A DNA stretch of 64,000 nucleotides, taken from positions 1 through 64,000 of the forward strand of contig DASYZE010000069.1 in assembly GCA_035946625.1 (NCBI GenBank). Direction: 5' to 3'. Source of the stretch: DASYXZ01 sp035946625 (GTDB lineage Bacteria > Acidobacteriota > Terriglobia > UBA7540). Below, piece after piece: positions 52,736 through 61,495 of the stretch. Each line of letters opens with the position of its first letter. The first letter of the stretch is position 1. Both the position numbers and the translations under genes were made by a program. The notes under the pieces were generated by a model. It did no database searches and was not told the origin of the DNA. It saw only the letters and a list, made by a program, of their open reading frames with translations.

Positions 52736-53752
52736 TTACTTAGCCCTGATCTCAGCCGCCTCTGTAATTGTCATTTGCCGCTCAAGGTAAATTTTGGCCA
52801 CTTCGCATGCCATCTTCCTGATTCGGGCGATCAGCGCCACGCGTTCGGTGACGCTGATCGCTCCCCGGGCGTCGAGAATATTGAACAGATGGGAGCACTT
52901 CAGGCAGAGATCATAGACCTTGCACAGCGGGAAACGGCGAAGCCCTTCAGAGCGGGAGTCGGACGTCGGGGGTCGGGTCTGGTCGGGCCTTTGCTCTTCT
53001 TTTGAGTCGTGATTTCTGCTTTCTTCCTTCTGACCTCTGACTTCTGACCTCTGACTCCTTTTGTAGGCTTCCAGCAATCTCACTGCTTCTGCCTCGTGAA
53101 GATCGAAAACCTTCCGGCAATTTTCGGGGTCCGCCAATTCGAAATCATAAACCGAAAGCTCAAGTTCTTCTGGACGACGTAAGTCTCCATAGGTCAACAA
53201 GTTGTTCCAGCAAACCTCATAAACATCTTGAACATCCTGCAAGAACGCCGAGATGCGCTCCAGGCCATAGGTCAGCTCAACTGAAATAGGCTCCAGGTCG
53301 ATTCCCCCGCACTGCTGGAAGTATGTGAATTGGGTGATCTCCAACCCGTCAAGCATCACCTGCCAGCCCATCCCCCATGCGCCTAGAGTAGGCGCTTCCC
53401 AGTTGTCCTCTTCAAAACGGATATCGTGCTCGGCGAGGTTGATTCCCAACTCGCCCAAACTCTGCAAGTAAATATCCTGGATGTCGGCGGGCGGCGGCTT
53501 TAGGATCACCTGCATTTGGGTATGTTTAAGGAGGCGGTTGGGGTTTTCCCCATAGCGCCCGTCGGCCGGACGGCGAGAGGGTTGCGGATAGGCCACACGA
53601 TAAGGTTCAGGCCCCAAAACGCGCAGGAATGTTTCCGGGCACATTGTCCCGGCACCAACTTCCAGATCATAGGGCAGGGCCAGCACACACCCTTGGCGCG
53701 CCCAAAATTGGCTAAGGGCTATGATGACGTCTTGGAAGTTCATTCCAGCCAT
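52736..53752 (-). CDS. glyQ: Glycine-tRNA ligase alpha subunit
   Basis: Catalytic subunit (class II) that forms glycyl-adenylate. Canonical elements are present: NFQDVIIALSQFWARQGCVLALPYDLEVGAGTMCPETFLRVLGPEPYRVAYPQPSRRPADGRYGENPNRL, then GWQVMLDGLEITQFTYFQQCGG, and the C-terminal KCSHLFNILDARGAISVTER. The 338 residues exceed the usual size (about 290-300) because residues 232-272 are a polar low-complexity insertion (RSEVRGQKEESRNHDSKEEQ) encoded by a degenerate repeat at 52937-53059. It sits between conserved helices, so the enzyme may still fold. Confidence 0.96.
   Translation of the reverse strand: MAGMNFQDVIIALSQFWARQGCVLALPYDLEVGAGTMCPETFLRVLGPEPYRVAYPQPSRRPADGRYGENPNRLLKHTQMQVILKPPPADIQDIYLQSLGELGINLAEHDIRFEEDNWEAPTLGAWGMGWQVMLDGLEITQFTYFQQCGGIDLEPISVELTYGLERISAFLQDVQDVYEVCWNNLLTYGDLRRPEELELSVYDFELADPENCRKVFDLHEAEAVRLLEAYKRSQRSEVRGQKEESRNHDSKEEQRPDQTRPPTSDSRSEGLRRFPLCKVYDLCLKCSHLFNILDARGAISVTERVALIARIRKMACEVAKIYLERQMTITEAAEIRAK
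52937..53059. repeat. Low-complexity repeat inserted in glyQ
   Basis: TCTGACCTCTGACTTCTGACC-type units and GGGAGTCGGACGTCGG-type units, in frame within the gene. Confidence 0.7.
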
Positions 53753-53786
53753 GGTTATTGGCCGCGCGCAGGCGGCGGTTGCGGCT

Positions 53787-54254
53787 TCACTTGCTTTGCG
53801 GCTCGCTCGCGTGGCGACCGCGCTTGGCCAGAAAGTAGACCGGAGCGCCTAAAATCATCCCTACAACAGCCACCACCACTGCCGCAATGCTGTGCTGGAA
53901 GGCATGGGTGAGCGGAGGGAGGCTCATATGCTTCCCGTTCATCTCGTCATAGTAGGTTGCAGTGCCTGTCCGTGCGGCGATCAGGATTCCGGCAATGATC
54001 AGCGCCTGGCACCATAGGGCAAATGCCGCGAACCAGGAGGCGGCACGCCAGTATGCTCCCTCTGCGGCACGGCCTTCTTTAGCGAAGATTATGACCAAGC
54101 CCACCAGAGTAACTATGGTGACGCTGGCCACGAAGGAACCAGCAAAGTCTGACACTCCTAAGGGTTGCAGCAAACCCTTCATGTAATACCTTAATACGGC
54201 CACAGCCAGCGCGACCGCGGCCAGGATTGAAAACACGCGAAGATTTTTGCTCAT
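53787..54254 (-). CDS. Four-helix membrane hypothetical protein
   Basis: A 155-residue integral membrane protein with four hydrophobic segments (FSILAAVALAVAVLRYY, FVASVTIVTLVGLVIIFA, AFALWCQALIIAGILIAA, SIAAVVVAVVGMILGAPVYFLA) and a short loop (ATYYDEMNGKHMSLPPLTHAFQHS). No family recognised. It lies between glyQ and recO on the same strand and may be part of that transcript. Function unknown. Confidence 0.65.
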   Translation of the reverse strand: MSKNLRVFSILAAVALAVAVLRYYMKGLLQPLGVSDFAGSFVASVTIVTLVGLVIIFAKEGRAAEGAYWRAASWFAAFALWCQALIIAGILIAARTGTATYYDEMNGKHMSLPPLTHAFQHSIAAVVVAVVGMILGAPVYFLAKRGRHASEPQSK

Positions 54255-54291
54255 TCTGACCTCTTCAACTAATTTCTCACTTCAAAATGGA

Positions 54292-55038
54292 CTACTCATC
54301 CTCCGCCAGCAGGTTGCGCGTGATCAGGGGTTTCTCCGCATGCGAGTCAATTACCTCTTCGAGGAAGAACCTCGCTTGGCGGCACCCCGCCGGAGCCTTA
54401 TCCACCGCCAGCCACTGGTCCAAGGTGGCCTGCCGAGCCGTGCGCAGGTAACTGAGCGCCTGGGCGGACACTGACCGCCGGGCGCCGCCCGTCCGGCAGG
54501 TGGAGCATAACAGCCCCTCGGCCCCCTGCCCGTAATAGCCGGATTCCTCGCCCAGGGTTCGGCCGCACTCAGCGCAACGCTCGAGGTCGGGAAGGAAACC
54601 TTCCAGCCGCAACAGCCAGAAATTGAAGTAGAGCAGCGGGCGTTCGACCTCGCCCGATCGCTTGAAGGCCCGCAGCACGGCCAGCAGCAGCCGAAACGCG
54701 CGCTCGTTTACCTCGCGCTCGGAAAGATATCGATCCGCGACTTCAGAAACGTATTGGGCCGCCACCTGAACCCTATAGTTCTTCTGCATGTCGAAGAAGG
54801 ACTCGATCAGCTCGGCGGAATTCATTCGCAACAGGTCTCGGTTCTCGCGCTCAAACAACCACAACTTGACGTAGCTCAGCGGCTCCAGCGTGCTCCCATA
54901 ACGGCTCTTGGGGCGCCGCGCCCCTGTGGCCACGGCCCTCAGCCGCCCCCATTGCCGGGTAAACACGGAGACGATTTTGTCGGCTTCTCCCAGGCGATAG
55001 GTTCTGAGGACGATGGCTTCTGTTTCACGCAGGGGCAT
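54292..55038 (-). CDS. recO: DNA repair protein RecO
   Basis: Helps RecR load RecA onto SSB-coated DNA. The ATG at 55038 (MPLRETEAIVLRTYRLGEADKIVSVFTRQWGRLRAVATGARRPKSRYGS) begins the OB fold, and the open frame upstream is not coding-like. A helical core follows, then a four-cysteine zinc ribbon (CAECGRTLG and CSTCR). The length of 248 residues is usual. The downstream neighbour is a small membrane protein. Confidence 0.93.
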   Translation of the reverse strand: MPLRETEAIVLRTYRLGEADKIVSVFTRQWGRLRAVATGARRPKSRYGSTLEPLSYVKLWLFERENRDLLRMNSAELIESFFDMQKNYRVQVAAQYVSEVADRYLSEREVNERAFRLLLAVLRAFKRSGEVERPLLYFNFWLLRLEGFLPDLERCAECGRTLGEESGYYGQGAEGLLCSTCRTGGARRSVSAQALSYLRTARQATLDQWLAVDKAPAGCRQARFFLEEVIDSHAEKPLITRNLLAEDE

Positions 55039-55623
55039 GCTTGTTGCTGATTTCTGTGCGCATTGAATCAACAAAATTAACACATTGCTGGCGGAGCGGG
55101 AAGGAAAAACTTGCGCGAGGCCAAGGGCAGGTCGGCGCCGAGGATATTCGGGCGTTCTAAATAAACGCACCCCATTCGCAGGCAGGGGCACGGCTTGCCG
55201 CGCCCTCTTGAATTCGGCATCCCAACACACCCCAAAGGGCGGGGCAAGCCCCGACCCTACGATCGGACATTACGATTGCCAGGAGAGATGTAAGGATTAC
55301 GCCGCCAACCTTTACTCCGCGCAGTATTCATGCGGCTTCCAAGCGAGTTGTGGGAAATCGTTGACTTTTTGTGGAAAACAGATTATGTAAACTCGCCACC
55401 CTGTCGCGAAATAATTATCAGACGTGCCTGTGCAAATCAGCCGGGGCCGTCGAATTGAGGATCGGCCGAACTGTGATAGCGAAAATGGATTTTCAAACCA
55501 CGGAATCGAGAATTCACCCTATACCCTTTAACCTTTAACTTTTAACCTTTCGACATTTCGGTTGCCTCGCCGAATCAAGCCGGGATAAAGTGTCCCCTAC
55601 CCTGGTGAGAGGTAATCGCCCCC
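55039..55623. other. 585-bp intergenic region filled with repeat fragments
   Basis: It holds a diverged REP-like element (GGGCGGGGCAAGCCCCGACCC, 55234-55254) with earlier fragments (CACGGCTTGCCGCGCC near 55190), and a degenerate CCTTTAACC tract at 55508-55560. No gene found. No promoter for the PfkB gene could be assigned. Confidence 0.5.
55508..55560. repeat. Degenerate CCTTTAACC short-repeat tract
   Basis: ACCCTATACCCTTTAACC then TTTAACTTTTAACC. The same word family as 12705-12815. Confidence 0.6.
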
Positions 55624-56571
55624 ATGAAGAATTCCCGAATTGACGTGGTGGGCATCGGCTTGAACGCTACGGACACGGTGATCCGCGTTCGGGTATTCCC
55701 TGCCCTGGGCGGAAAGGAGCGCCTGCTTTCCTCATCCATGCAAGCCGGGGGACAAATTGCGACCGCGCTGGTCACCTGCCAGCGCCTCGGACTTCGATCG
55801 CGTTACGTGGGGAAGATGGGTGACGATGCCGGGGGCCTATTCCAACTCGCCAGCTTGCGCTCCGAGGGGCTGGACCTCCAATTTGCCCGCGTAGCCCGGG
55901 GGACGCCCAACCAGCTCGCTTATATTATTGTGGACGAGGCCACGGGGGAGCGCACAGTTTTTTGGGACCGCCACCCGCACCTGGCGATGGCCGCTTCCGA
56001 ATTGCGTCCGGAGGTTTTGCGAGGCGCCCGTGCGCTGCTCATTGACGGGTGCGATGTTGAGACCTGCTACTTCGCCGCCCAATGGGCGCGCGCACAGGGC
56101 ATTCCGGTGGTCGCGGACTTGGACACAGTCTACAAGAAAGTGGAAAAGCTGTTTCCGCTGATCGACTATCTGGTGGCGTCGGCCAATTTCCTCCCTACCC
56201 TGACTGGCGATAATGACCCCTTCCGCGTGCTTAAATACATGGCCAAGGAATATCACATGCCCGCCCCGGGAATGACCCTGGGTCGCGATGGCGCCCTGGT
56301 TCTGTGGCGGGGCCGGTTCCATTACTCGCCCGGCTTCGTGGTGGAGACGGTGGATACCACCGGCGCCGGCGACGTTTTCCACGGCGCCTTCGTTTACGGT
56401 CTGGTCTCCGGATGGGCGATGGAGCGCATCCTCGATTTTTCCAACGCCATGGCCGGCCTGAATTGTACGGCGCTCGGCGCCCGCGGGGGTATCGCCACCC
56501 GGGCCCAGGCCCAAAAGCTGGTCAAGAGTGGGCAGAGGCATGTGAACCGAACCCTTCAAAGGGGTGGCTGA
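55624..56571 (+). CDS. PfkB-family sugar kinase
   Basis: Phosphorylates a sugar or nucleoside with ATP. The 315 residues have the N-terminal substrate region (SSMQAGGQIATALVTCQRLGLRSRYVGKMGDDAGG, PfkB signature 1) and the C-terminal DTTGAGDVFHGAFVYGL, with the catalytic Asp and anion hole (signature 2). Ribokinase, fructokinase or an ADP-heptose/Kdo-related kinase are all possible, and the position near kdsC/kdsD suggests an envelope sugar. The last 20 residues are basic. Followed by an SDR gene on the same strand after 128 bp. Confidence 0.88.
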   Translation: MKNSRIDVVGIGLNATDTVIRVRVFPALGGKERLLSSSMQAGGQIATALVTCQRLGLRSRYVGKMGDDAGGLFQLASLRSEGLDLQFARVARGTPNQLAYIIVDEATGERTVFWDRHPHLAMAASELRPEVLRGARALLIDGCDVETCYFAAQWARAQGIPVVADLDTVYKKVEKLFPLIDYLVASANFLPTLTGDNDPFRVLKYMAKEYHMPAPGMTLGRDGALVLWRGRFHYSPGFVVETVDTTGAGDVFHGAFVYGLVSGWAMERILDFSNAMAGLNCTALGARGGIATRAQAQKLVKSGQRHVNRTLQRGG

Positions 56572-56584
56572 AAAAAACAACGGA

Positions 56585-56662
56585 AGAAGCATAAAGTATG
56601 AAGTAAAAAGAAGAGTCTCCCTCCGCCATTCCGAATTCAGAATTCATAATTCATAATTTCTC
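56585..56662. repeat. Degenerate A/T-rich short-repeat tract
   Basis: ATTCAGAATTCATAATTCATAA-like words, related to 11708-11790. Separates the PfkB and SDR genes. Confidence 0.5.
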
Positions 56663-56699
56663 GATTGGTACGACAATCCACGAATTAAGCGAGGCCGAA

Positions 56700-57482
56700 A
56701 TGAGCGAAAGACCGTCCCAATTTACCCTGGTCACCGGCGCCTCCAGCGGGATTGGGGAGTGTTTTGCCCGCATGCTGGCAGCACGGAAACAAAACCTGAT
56801 CCTGGTGGCGAGATCGAAGGACAAGCTGATGGCGCTGGGCCGCCAGTTGAGCGCTGCGCACGGCATCGCGGTCGAGCCAATGGAATGCGACTTGAGTATT
56901 GCCGGAGCCGCCGAACGCCTGGCGGGCCTTCTGCACGATCGCGATCTCCAGGTGGATCTCCTGATCAACAACGCCGGATTTGGCGCGCGGGGAAAATTTC
57001 AAGAACTCGCGCTGGAACGCCAGAGCCAGATGATTCGGTTGAACGTCATGGCGCTGGTGGAGCTCACCCATTTTCTCCTGCCTGCGATGGTTGAGGCGCA
57101 CCGGGGCGGTATCATCAACGTTTCCTCCACTGCGTCTTTCCAGCCCGTGCCCTACACCACCATTTATGGGGCGACCAAGGCATTTGTAACCAGCTTTTCC
57201 CTGGGCCTGGCCGAAGAATTACTCTCATCCGGAGTGAGCGTGGTTACGTTTTGTCCGGGCGGAACTCGAACCAACTTTGGGGTGGCCAGCCAATACGGGG
57301 AAACGAAGCTGCCCGGGGGAAGCCACAGTCCCGAAGAAGTGGTGAGGGTGGCCCTCATAGCGTTGGATAGGGGCGGTGGATTGGCGGTGCCGGGATTAAA
57401 GAATAAGGCAGGAGTGTTGGTGCAGCGATTTGTTCCACGCAGTTGGGTGGTGAAGGGCGCGGCGCGAATATTCAAGGTGTAA
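56700..57482 (+). CDS. Classical short-chain dehydrogenase/reductase
   Basis: NAD(P)-dependent oxidoreductase of the DltE/YqjQ-like subgroup. The nucleotide-binding motif is TGASSGIG (residues 12-19), the stabilising NNAGFG lies near 90, and the catalytic triad is Ser (INVSSTASF), Tyr and Lys (YGATKAF, Y-x3-K). At 260 residues it is of normal length, with a basic C-terminus (VVKGAARIFKV). Substrate not predictable. Convergent with kdsC. Confidence 0.88.
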   Translation: MSERPSQFTLVTGASSGIGECFARMLAARKQNLILVARSKDKLMALGRQLSAAHGIAVEPMECDLSIAGAAERLAGLLHDRDLQVDLLINNAGFGARGKFQELALERQSQMIRLNVMALVELTHFLLPAMVEAHRGGIINVSSTASFQPVPYTTIYGATKAFVTSFSLGLAEELLSSGVSVVTFCPGGTRTNFGVASQYGETKLPGGSHSPEEVVRVALIALDRGGGLAVPGLKNKAGVLVQRFVPRSWVVKGAARIFKV

Positions 57483-57515
57483 GGTCCGGCTGGTCTCCCG
57501 CCGAACTGGGCGGCA

Positions 57516-58073
57516 CTATCGCTTCGACCTCAAGTAATGCCTGACCACGGCATTCCACTTTCCCTGCGCGGCGAGAATCAGTTCCACCGTCTCGCGCACC
57601 GCCCCCTTGCCGCCGGGTGCGCGCGTGCAATAATGGATGTGGCGGCGGACGAGCTCGTGCCCGTCCTTTACGCCCACGGCCAGGCCGGCTCGAATCAGGA
57701 TGGGCAAATCCACCACGTCGTCGCCCATGTAACAAACTTCTTCGTCCGTCACGCCGGCGGCGTGCAGAATCTTTTCGTAGGGGCCCACCTTTTCGAGCGC
57801 GCGCTGCTGGATGAATTGGATTCCAAGTTCCTTGGCGCGATATTCCACCACCGGCGAAGCGCGGCCAGACAGGATCCCGGTCTTCAGCCCCCCTTCGAGC
57901 GCAAATCGAAGCCCCAAACCGTCGCGGGCATGAAACGTTTTCGTCTCAAAAAATCCCCCCTTGGGGTGGGGAAGGTAATAGATTTTGCCGTCGGTCATCA
58001 CGCCGTCAACGTCCATCAACAGAAGCTTGATTTTGAGCGCGCGGGAGCGGAGCTGCGAATGAGTGAGAATCAT
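57516..58073 (-). CDS. kdsC: 3-deoxy-D-manno-octulosonate 8-phosphate phosphatase
   Basis: Hydrolyses Kdo8P to Kdo for lipopolysaccharide inner-core synthesis. It is a capless HAD (type C0) enzyme: motif I LLLMDVDGVMTDG with catalytic Asp, motif II SGRAS, a motif III Lys and motif IV GDDVVDLPIL. The GKIYYLPH segment after motif I and the length of 185 residues agree with KdsC. It lies downstream of kdsD in the same orientation with a 151-bp gap. Confidence 0.92.
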   Translation of the reverse strand: MILTHSQLRSRALKIKLLLMDVDGVMTDGKIYYLPHPKGGFFETKTFHARDGLGLRFALEGGLKTGILSGRASPVVEYRAKELGIQFIQQRALEKVGPYEKILHAAGVTDEEVCYMGDDVVDLPILIRAGLAVGVKDGHELVRRHIHYCTRAPGGKGAVRETVELILAAQGKWNAVVRHYLRSKR

Positions 58074-58129
58074 AATTTGATCGTATACCCTTATATTAAG
58101 GGTTGGATTTTGCAGGGCCGAATCGGGTC

Positions 58130-58205
58130 ATTGAATGATTGAGCCATCGAGCCATTGGATATCCTTGTCTTCCAATGGCGCGATGACCTAATGGCTCAAT
58201 AACCG
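58130..58205. repeat. Short degenerate tract (ATTGAATGATTGAGCCATCGAGCC-like)
   Basis: Repeated ATTG(A)GCCATTGG and AATGGC words in the kdsC-kdsD gap, forming an imperfect inverted repeat around 58140-58200. Confidence 0.45.
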
Positions 58206-58224
58206 AATCTTGAAACCAGGTCCG

Positions 58225-59184
58225 TCAAAACAGTTCTGTCGTCCACAGATCGTGGATGTGGACCACGCCCTCCAGCTTGCCGGCCGGGTCCACCACCATC
58301 AGCGAAGTTATTTTGCGGCTCTCCATCAAGTTCAGGGCGCGGGTGGCGAGTTCCTGGGCGGAGATGGAGACAGGGGTTCGGGTCATGCAGTCAGCCGCGG
58401 TAAGGCTCAGGGCCTTATTCCCTTCCCTTTCGAAAAAGCGGCGCAGATCGCCGTCGGAAATCAATCCCACCAGACGGTCACCATTCTCCACCACCGCTGT
58501 CAGCCCCAGACCCTTTCTGCTCATTTCGTAGATGACGTCCGGCAAGGGGGTTTTCGGATCCACCCGCGGCACTTGCGCGCCGGTGTGCATCACATTATGA
58601 ACCCTGCGGAGTTTCACGCCCAAGCCTCCGCCCGGATGGAGCGCCGCGTAGTCCTCCGTAGTGAAGCCGCGTTTATCGAGCAGCGCCATGGCCAGAGCAT
58701 CGCCCATGGCCAGCATCACGGTGGTGGAAGCCGTGGGCGCCAATCCCAGGGGACAGGCCTCCTGGTGGATGCCGACGTCAATCACCACCTCGCTGGCCTG
58801 CGCCAGGGTGGAGGTGGGTGAGCCGGTGAGGGCAATAATCAGGACTCCCAGACGCTTGGCGGGATCGAGCAGGCGCAGCAGTTCTTCCGTTTCGCCGGTA
58901 TAGGAAAGCGCCACCAGCACGTCATGGCGGACCAGGCTGCCCAGGTCGCCGTGCAAGGCTTCGGCGGGATGAAGGAAAAACGAGGGCGTGCCGGTGCTGG
59001 AAAAAGTGGCGGAGATTTTTTGTCCTATCAGCCCCGATTTTCCCATGCCGGTTACGATCACCCGTCCCCGGCAATTGAACAGAATCTCAACCGCCCGCAC
59101 AAAGCGCTGGTCCAAGCGCCGGGGCAACTCGGCCAGCGCCTTCGCTTCGATCTCCAGAACTTTACGGGCGGTTTCCAGACTCAT
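58225..59184 (-). CDS. kdsD: D-arabinose 5-phosphate isomerase (KdsD/KpsF/GutQ family)
   Basis: Makes arabinose 5-phosphate from ribulose 5-phosphate, the first committed step to Kdo. A SIS domain (about 35-175: GRVIVTGMGKSGLIGQKISATFSSTGTPSFFLHPAEALHGDLG, with LSYTGETEEL) is followed by two CBS domains (about 205-315: MHTGAQVPRVDPKTPLPDVIYEM, then MTRTPVSISAQE), which match the family order. At 319 residues it is of normal length. With kdsC it provides two of the four Kdo steps. kdsA and kdsB are not in the window. Confidence 0.94.
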   Translation of the reverse strand: MSLETARKVLEIEAKALAELPRRLDQRFVRAVEILFNCRGRVIVTGMGKSGLIGQKISATFSSTGTPSFFLHPAEALHGDLGSLVRHDVLVALSYTGETEELLRLLDPAKRLGVLIIALTGSPTSTLAQASEVVIDVGIHQEACPLGLAPTASTTVMLAMGDALAMALLDKRGFTTEDYAALHPGGGLGVKLRRVHNVMHTGAQVPRVDPKTPLPDVIYEMSRKGLGLTAVVENGDRLVGLISDGDLRRFFEREGNKALSLTAADCMTRTPVSISAQELATRALNLMESRKITSLMVVDPAGKLEGVVHIHDLWTTELF

Positions 59185-59189
59185 GGAAA

Positions 59190-59300
59190 GGCACCAATCA
59201 GAAATTAGAAATCAGAAAATGGAAATTCGAAAATCGAAGAACACTTAGAGAGCATTTTAACTTCAAGCTCCGAGTTTCGAGTTTCAACTTACGAGTTCCC
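59190..59300. repeat. Degenerate 7-9 bp tract upstream of kdsD
   Basis: GAAATTAGAAATCAGAAAAT-type and GAGTTTCGAGTTTCAACTTACG-type words fill most of the gap between the kdsD start and the end of the GGDEF gene. Confidence 0.55.
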
Positions 59301-59358
59301 ATTTTCGGCCTTCTCTTCGATGGCATAATCGCCCTATCACTGAATCAACCAATTTCTT

Positions 59359-61149
59359 TTACGTTGCCGTTTCCGCCTGCTCCACGTAGACGGTGGCGCG
59401 ATTGCGGCCCGCGTGTTTGGATTCGTAAAGGGCCTTGTCCGATGACTTCAGCAGTTCCTCCAGCGACTTGCCATGCTCGGGGTAGGCGGCAATCCCCAGG
59501 CTGACCGTCACCTGGGGCAAGGGTTTGTCGGTTCCCGACGGCACCGACATGCGTTCCACAGCGTGGCGAATGCGCTCCGCCACTCGAATCGCGGCCTGGA
59601 GGTCCGTATCGGGAAGCAACAGGACGAATTCTTCACCGCCATAGCGCGCCGCCAGGTTGGTCTCGCGCATGGCCTGGGTGACGGTTTTGGAGAACATGCG
59701 CAGAATCCTGTCGCCCACCTCATGGCCAAAGGTATCGTTGAAACTCTTGAAATGGTCGAGGTCCATCATGATCAGGCAAAGCGGGTTGGACTTGCGCGAG
59801 GCCATGGCGATCACTTTGCGCGCGTAATCTTCCAGAAAGCGGCGGTTATAGAAACCGGTCAGCTCATCCACGTTGGCGCGTTGCTTCATGGTGACCAGCA
59901 GGCGCAGGTTGGAAAGCGCGGAGGCGGCGCCGCTCAAATAGTTTTCCAGCAGGCTTTCGCGTTCCGTCGTCCAGAAATTCTTCAGCCCTTCCAGACGAAC
60001 CGCCCCGATCAGGATGCCGCCAGCAATCAAGGGCCCGCAGTAATAACTGCCCTCGGTGGGGTGCAGGAATTTGGACGGACAAAGCGGTTCCTGGGTGACG
60101 TCATTGACGCGGAAGCGGCGCCCGGTGCGCACCGCCTTGCAATTGTGCGGCTCGTCGATCACCGGCCAGGCTTTCACGCTGTCGGGCAGCGGCACCAACG
60201 AGGTCGCCGCCTCCAGAAACTTTTCATGGGAGTTCAGCTTGAAGAGGATCACCTGGCGGGGCTGGAATCTTTCCCGCAAGGAATGCAAAAGCTGGTCGTA
60301 GACTTCAGTCTCCGTCGTACACTGGGTCACGGCTTCGGAAAACCTGTTCAAGGCCGCCAGGTCTTCGCGCTCGTGACGCAGAGCGGTGGTCATGCGGGAA
60401 AAGCTGCGCGAGAGCACACCGAATTCATTGTCAGCCACCGAAGGGGTGATGGTTTGAAAGTCCCCGTGCCCCACCCGCTCCGAGGCTTCGATGAGCTCAT
60501 GCACCGGCCGGGCAATAAGTTTGGTCACGGCGCGGGTGAGGAAGAGCAAAATCCCCGCCACCACCACGCCCAGGCCAACCCCCAATTGGAGCATGAGCCG
60601 CATCAAGCGTTCCGCGTCGCGCGCCCGCGCCATGCTTTCCACGTTGTTTTCATCCAGAAGTTTCAAAACCTGGCTGCGAATGGAATCGATGCGCTTCTCG
60701 CCCTCATCCAACTGGAGGGGGCTGCCGCTGAACTCGCCCCCCCTGGCTTTTTCTATCGAAGGCTTCACCCACTCGCGCCGCCAACTGTTGATGCCGTCGC
60801 GAATCGATTCCACCTCCGCCAGTCGCGGGGAATCGCTCAGGGTCAAATTGCGCAACGTCAAGATGTCCACGGACAATTCTTTTTCGGTGGCGGTGTAGGT
60901 GTCCAGAAATTCGGCTTGCCCGGTCAGCAGGTATCCGCGCAGTCCCATGTGCGCTTCTTCCAGATGGCGCAACAGCGATTCGCCCCGCCCCATAATCTCC
61001 ACCGAATGCAGCGAGGCCAAGTCCATGCTGCGCGCCATCCAAAACGTGTTCAGGAAAAGTCCGATGGCGGAAAGGAGCACAATGACAACAGGGAGGGTTA
61101 ATAAAAGAATCTGCTGGCGGATTTTAAGGTTGCGAATGGAGAAGGCCAT
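59359..61149 (-). CDS. Membrane diguanylate cyclase (sensor-HAMP-GAF-GGDEF)
   Basis: Makes cyclic di-GMP. The ATG at 61149 (MAFSIRNLKIRQQILLLTLPVVIVLLSAIG) is preferred over the TTG at 61161. The first helix is followed by a periplasmic CHASE3-like helical region (about 40-185), a second membrane helix (LGVGLGVVVAGILLFLTRA), a HAMP linker, a GAF domain (about 260-410) and a GGDEF domain. The GGDEF domain has DELTGFYNRRFLEDY, the metal Asp in MMDLDHFKSFND, and the active GGEEF signature in ARYGGEEFVLLLP. No EAL domain. The inhibitory RxxD is not obvious. Confidence 0.93.
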   Translation of the reverse strand: MAFSIRNLKIRQQILLLTLPVVIVLLSAIGLFLNTFWMARSMDLASLHSVEIMGRGESLLRHLEEAHMGLRGYLLTGQAEFLDTYTATEKELSVDILTLRNLTLSDSPRLAEVESIRDGINSWRREWVKPSIEKARGGEFSGSPLQLDEGEKRIDSIRSQVLKLLDENNVESMARARDAERLMRLMLQLGVGLGVVVAGILLFLTRAVTKLIARPVHELIEASERVGHGDFQTITPSVADNEFGVLSRSFSRMTTALRHEREDLAALNRFSEAVTQCTTETEVYDQLLHSLRERFQPRQVILFKLNSHEKFLEAATSLVPLPDSVKAWPVIDEPHNCKAVRTGRRFRVNDVTQEPLCPSKFLHPTEGSYYCGPLIAGGILIGAVRLEGLKNFWTTERESLLENYLSGAASALSNLRLLVTMKQRANVDELTGFYNRRFLEDYARKVIAMASRKSNPLCLIMMDLDHFKSFNDTFGHEVGDRILRMFSKTVTQAMRETNLAARYGGEEFVLLLPDTDLQAAIRVAERIRHAVERMSVPSGTDKPLPQVTVSLGIAAYPEHGKSLEELLKSSDKALYESKHAGRNRATVYVEQAETAT

Positions 61150-61161
61150 TGGGTCCGCCAA

Positions 61162-61495
61162 AAGCTGCGACTCCAGAAACCTACCTTAATAAGACTGATA
61201 CGTCAACCGGCACGATTTACTCATGTAAATTCTTATAAGCGGCGAGCCCGTTCAAACGTAGGGGGATCGGTCAACTGACGGACCATCCCCTCTTTAATTT
61301 TGCCGCCCATTAACTGGGTAGGGCAAGCCCAGCACCATACGGGCGCGGGGCAAGCCCTACATTCCCTGCCCGGAGTCGCCCCTCCGCCGCTCGGACTGGT
61401 TCGGCGAGCGCCGGCGGGCATGAAAAGCCGCGGACTCGCCCTTCGCTCCGGCGACAGTTCGCGCTACCCTTGCCGCCCGTGTTATCCTCTGGCTA
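61162..61495. other. 334-bp gap with a diverged REP-like element
   Basis: GGGTAGGGCAAGCCCAGCACC and GCGGGGCAAGCCCTAC (about 61317-61361) look like a decayed copy of the 50174 element. Nothing else is recognised. It marks the start of the accessory island. Confidence 0.5.

Noticed and set aside
59473..61101. 542-codon plus-strand open frame opposite the GGDEF gene
   Set aside because: A shadow of the real gene caused by high GC; no recognisable domain.
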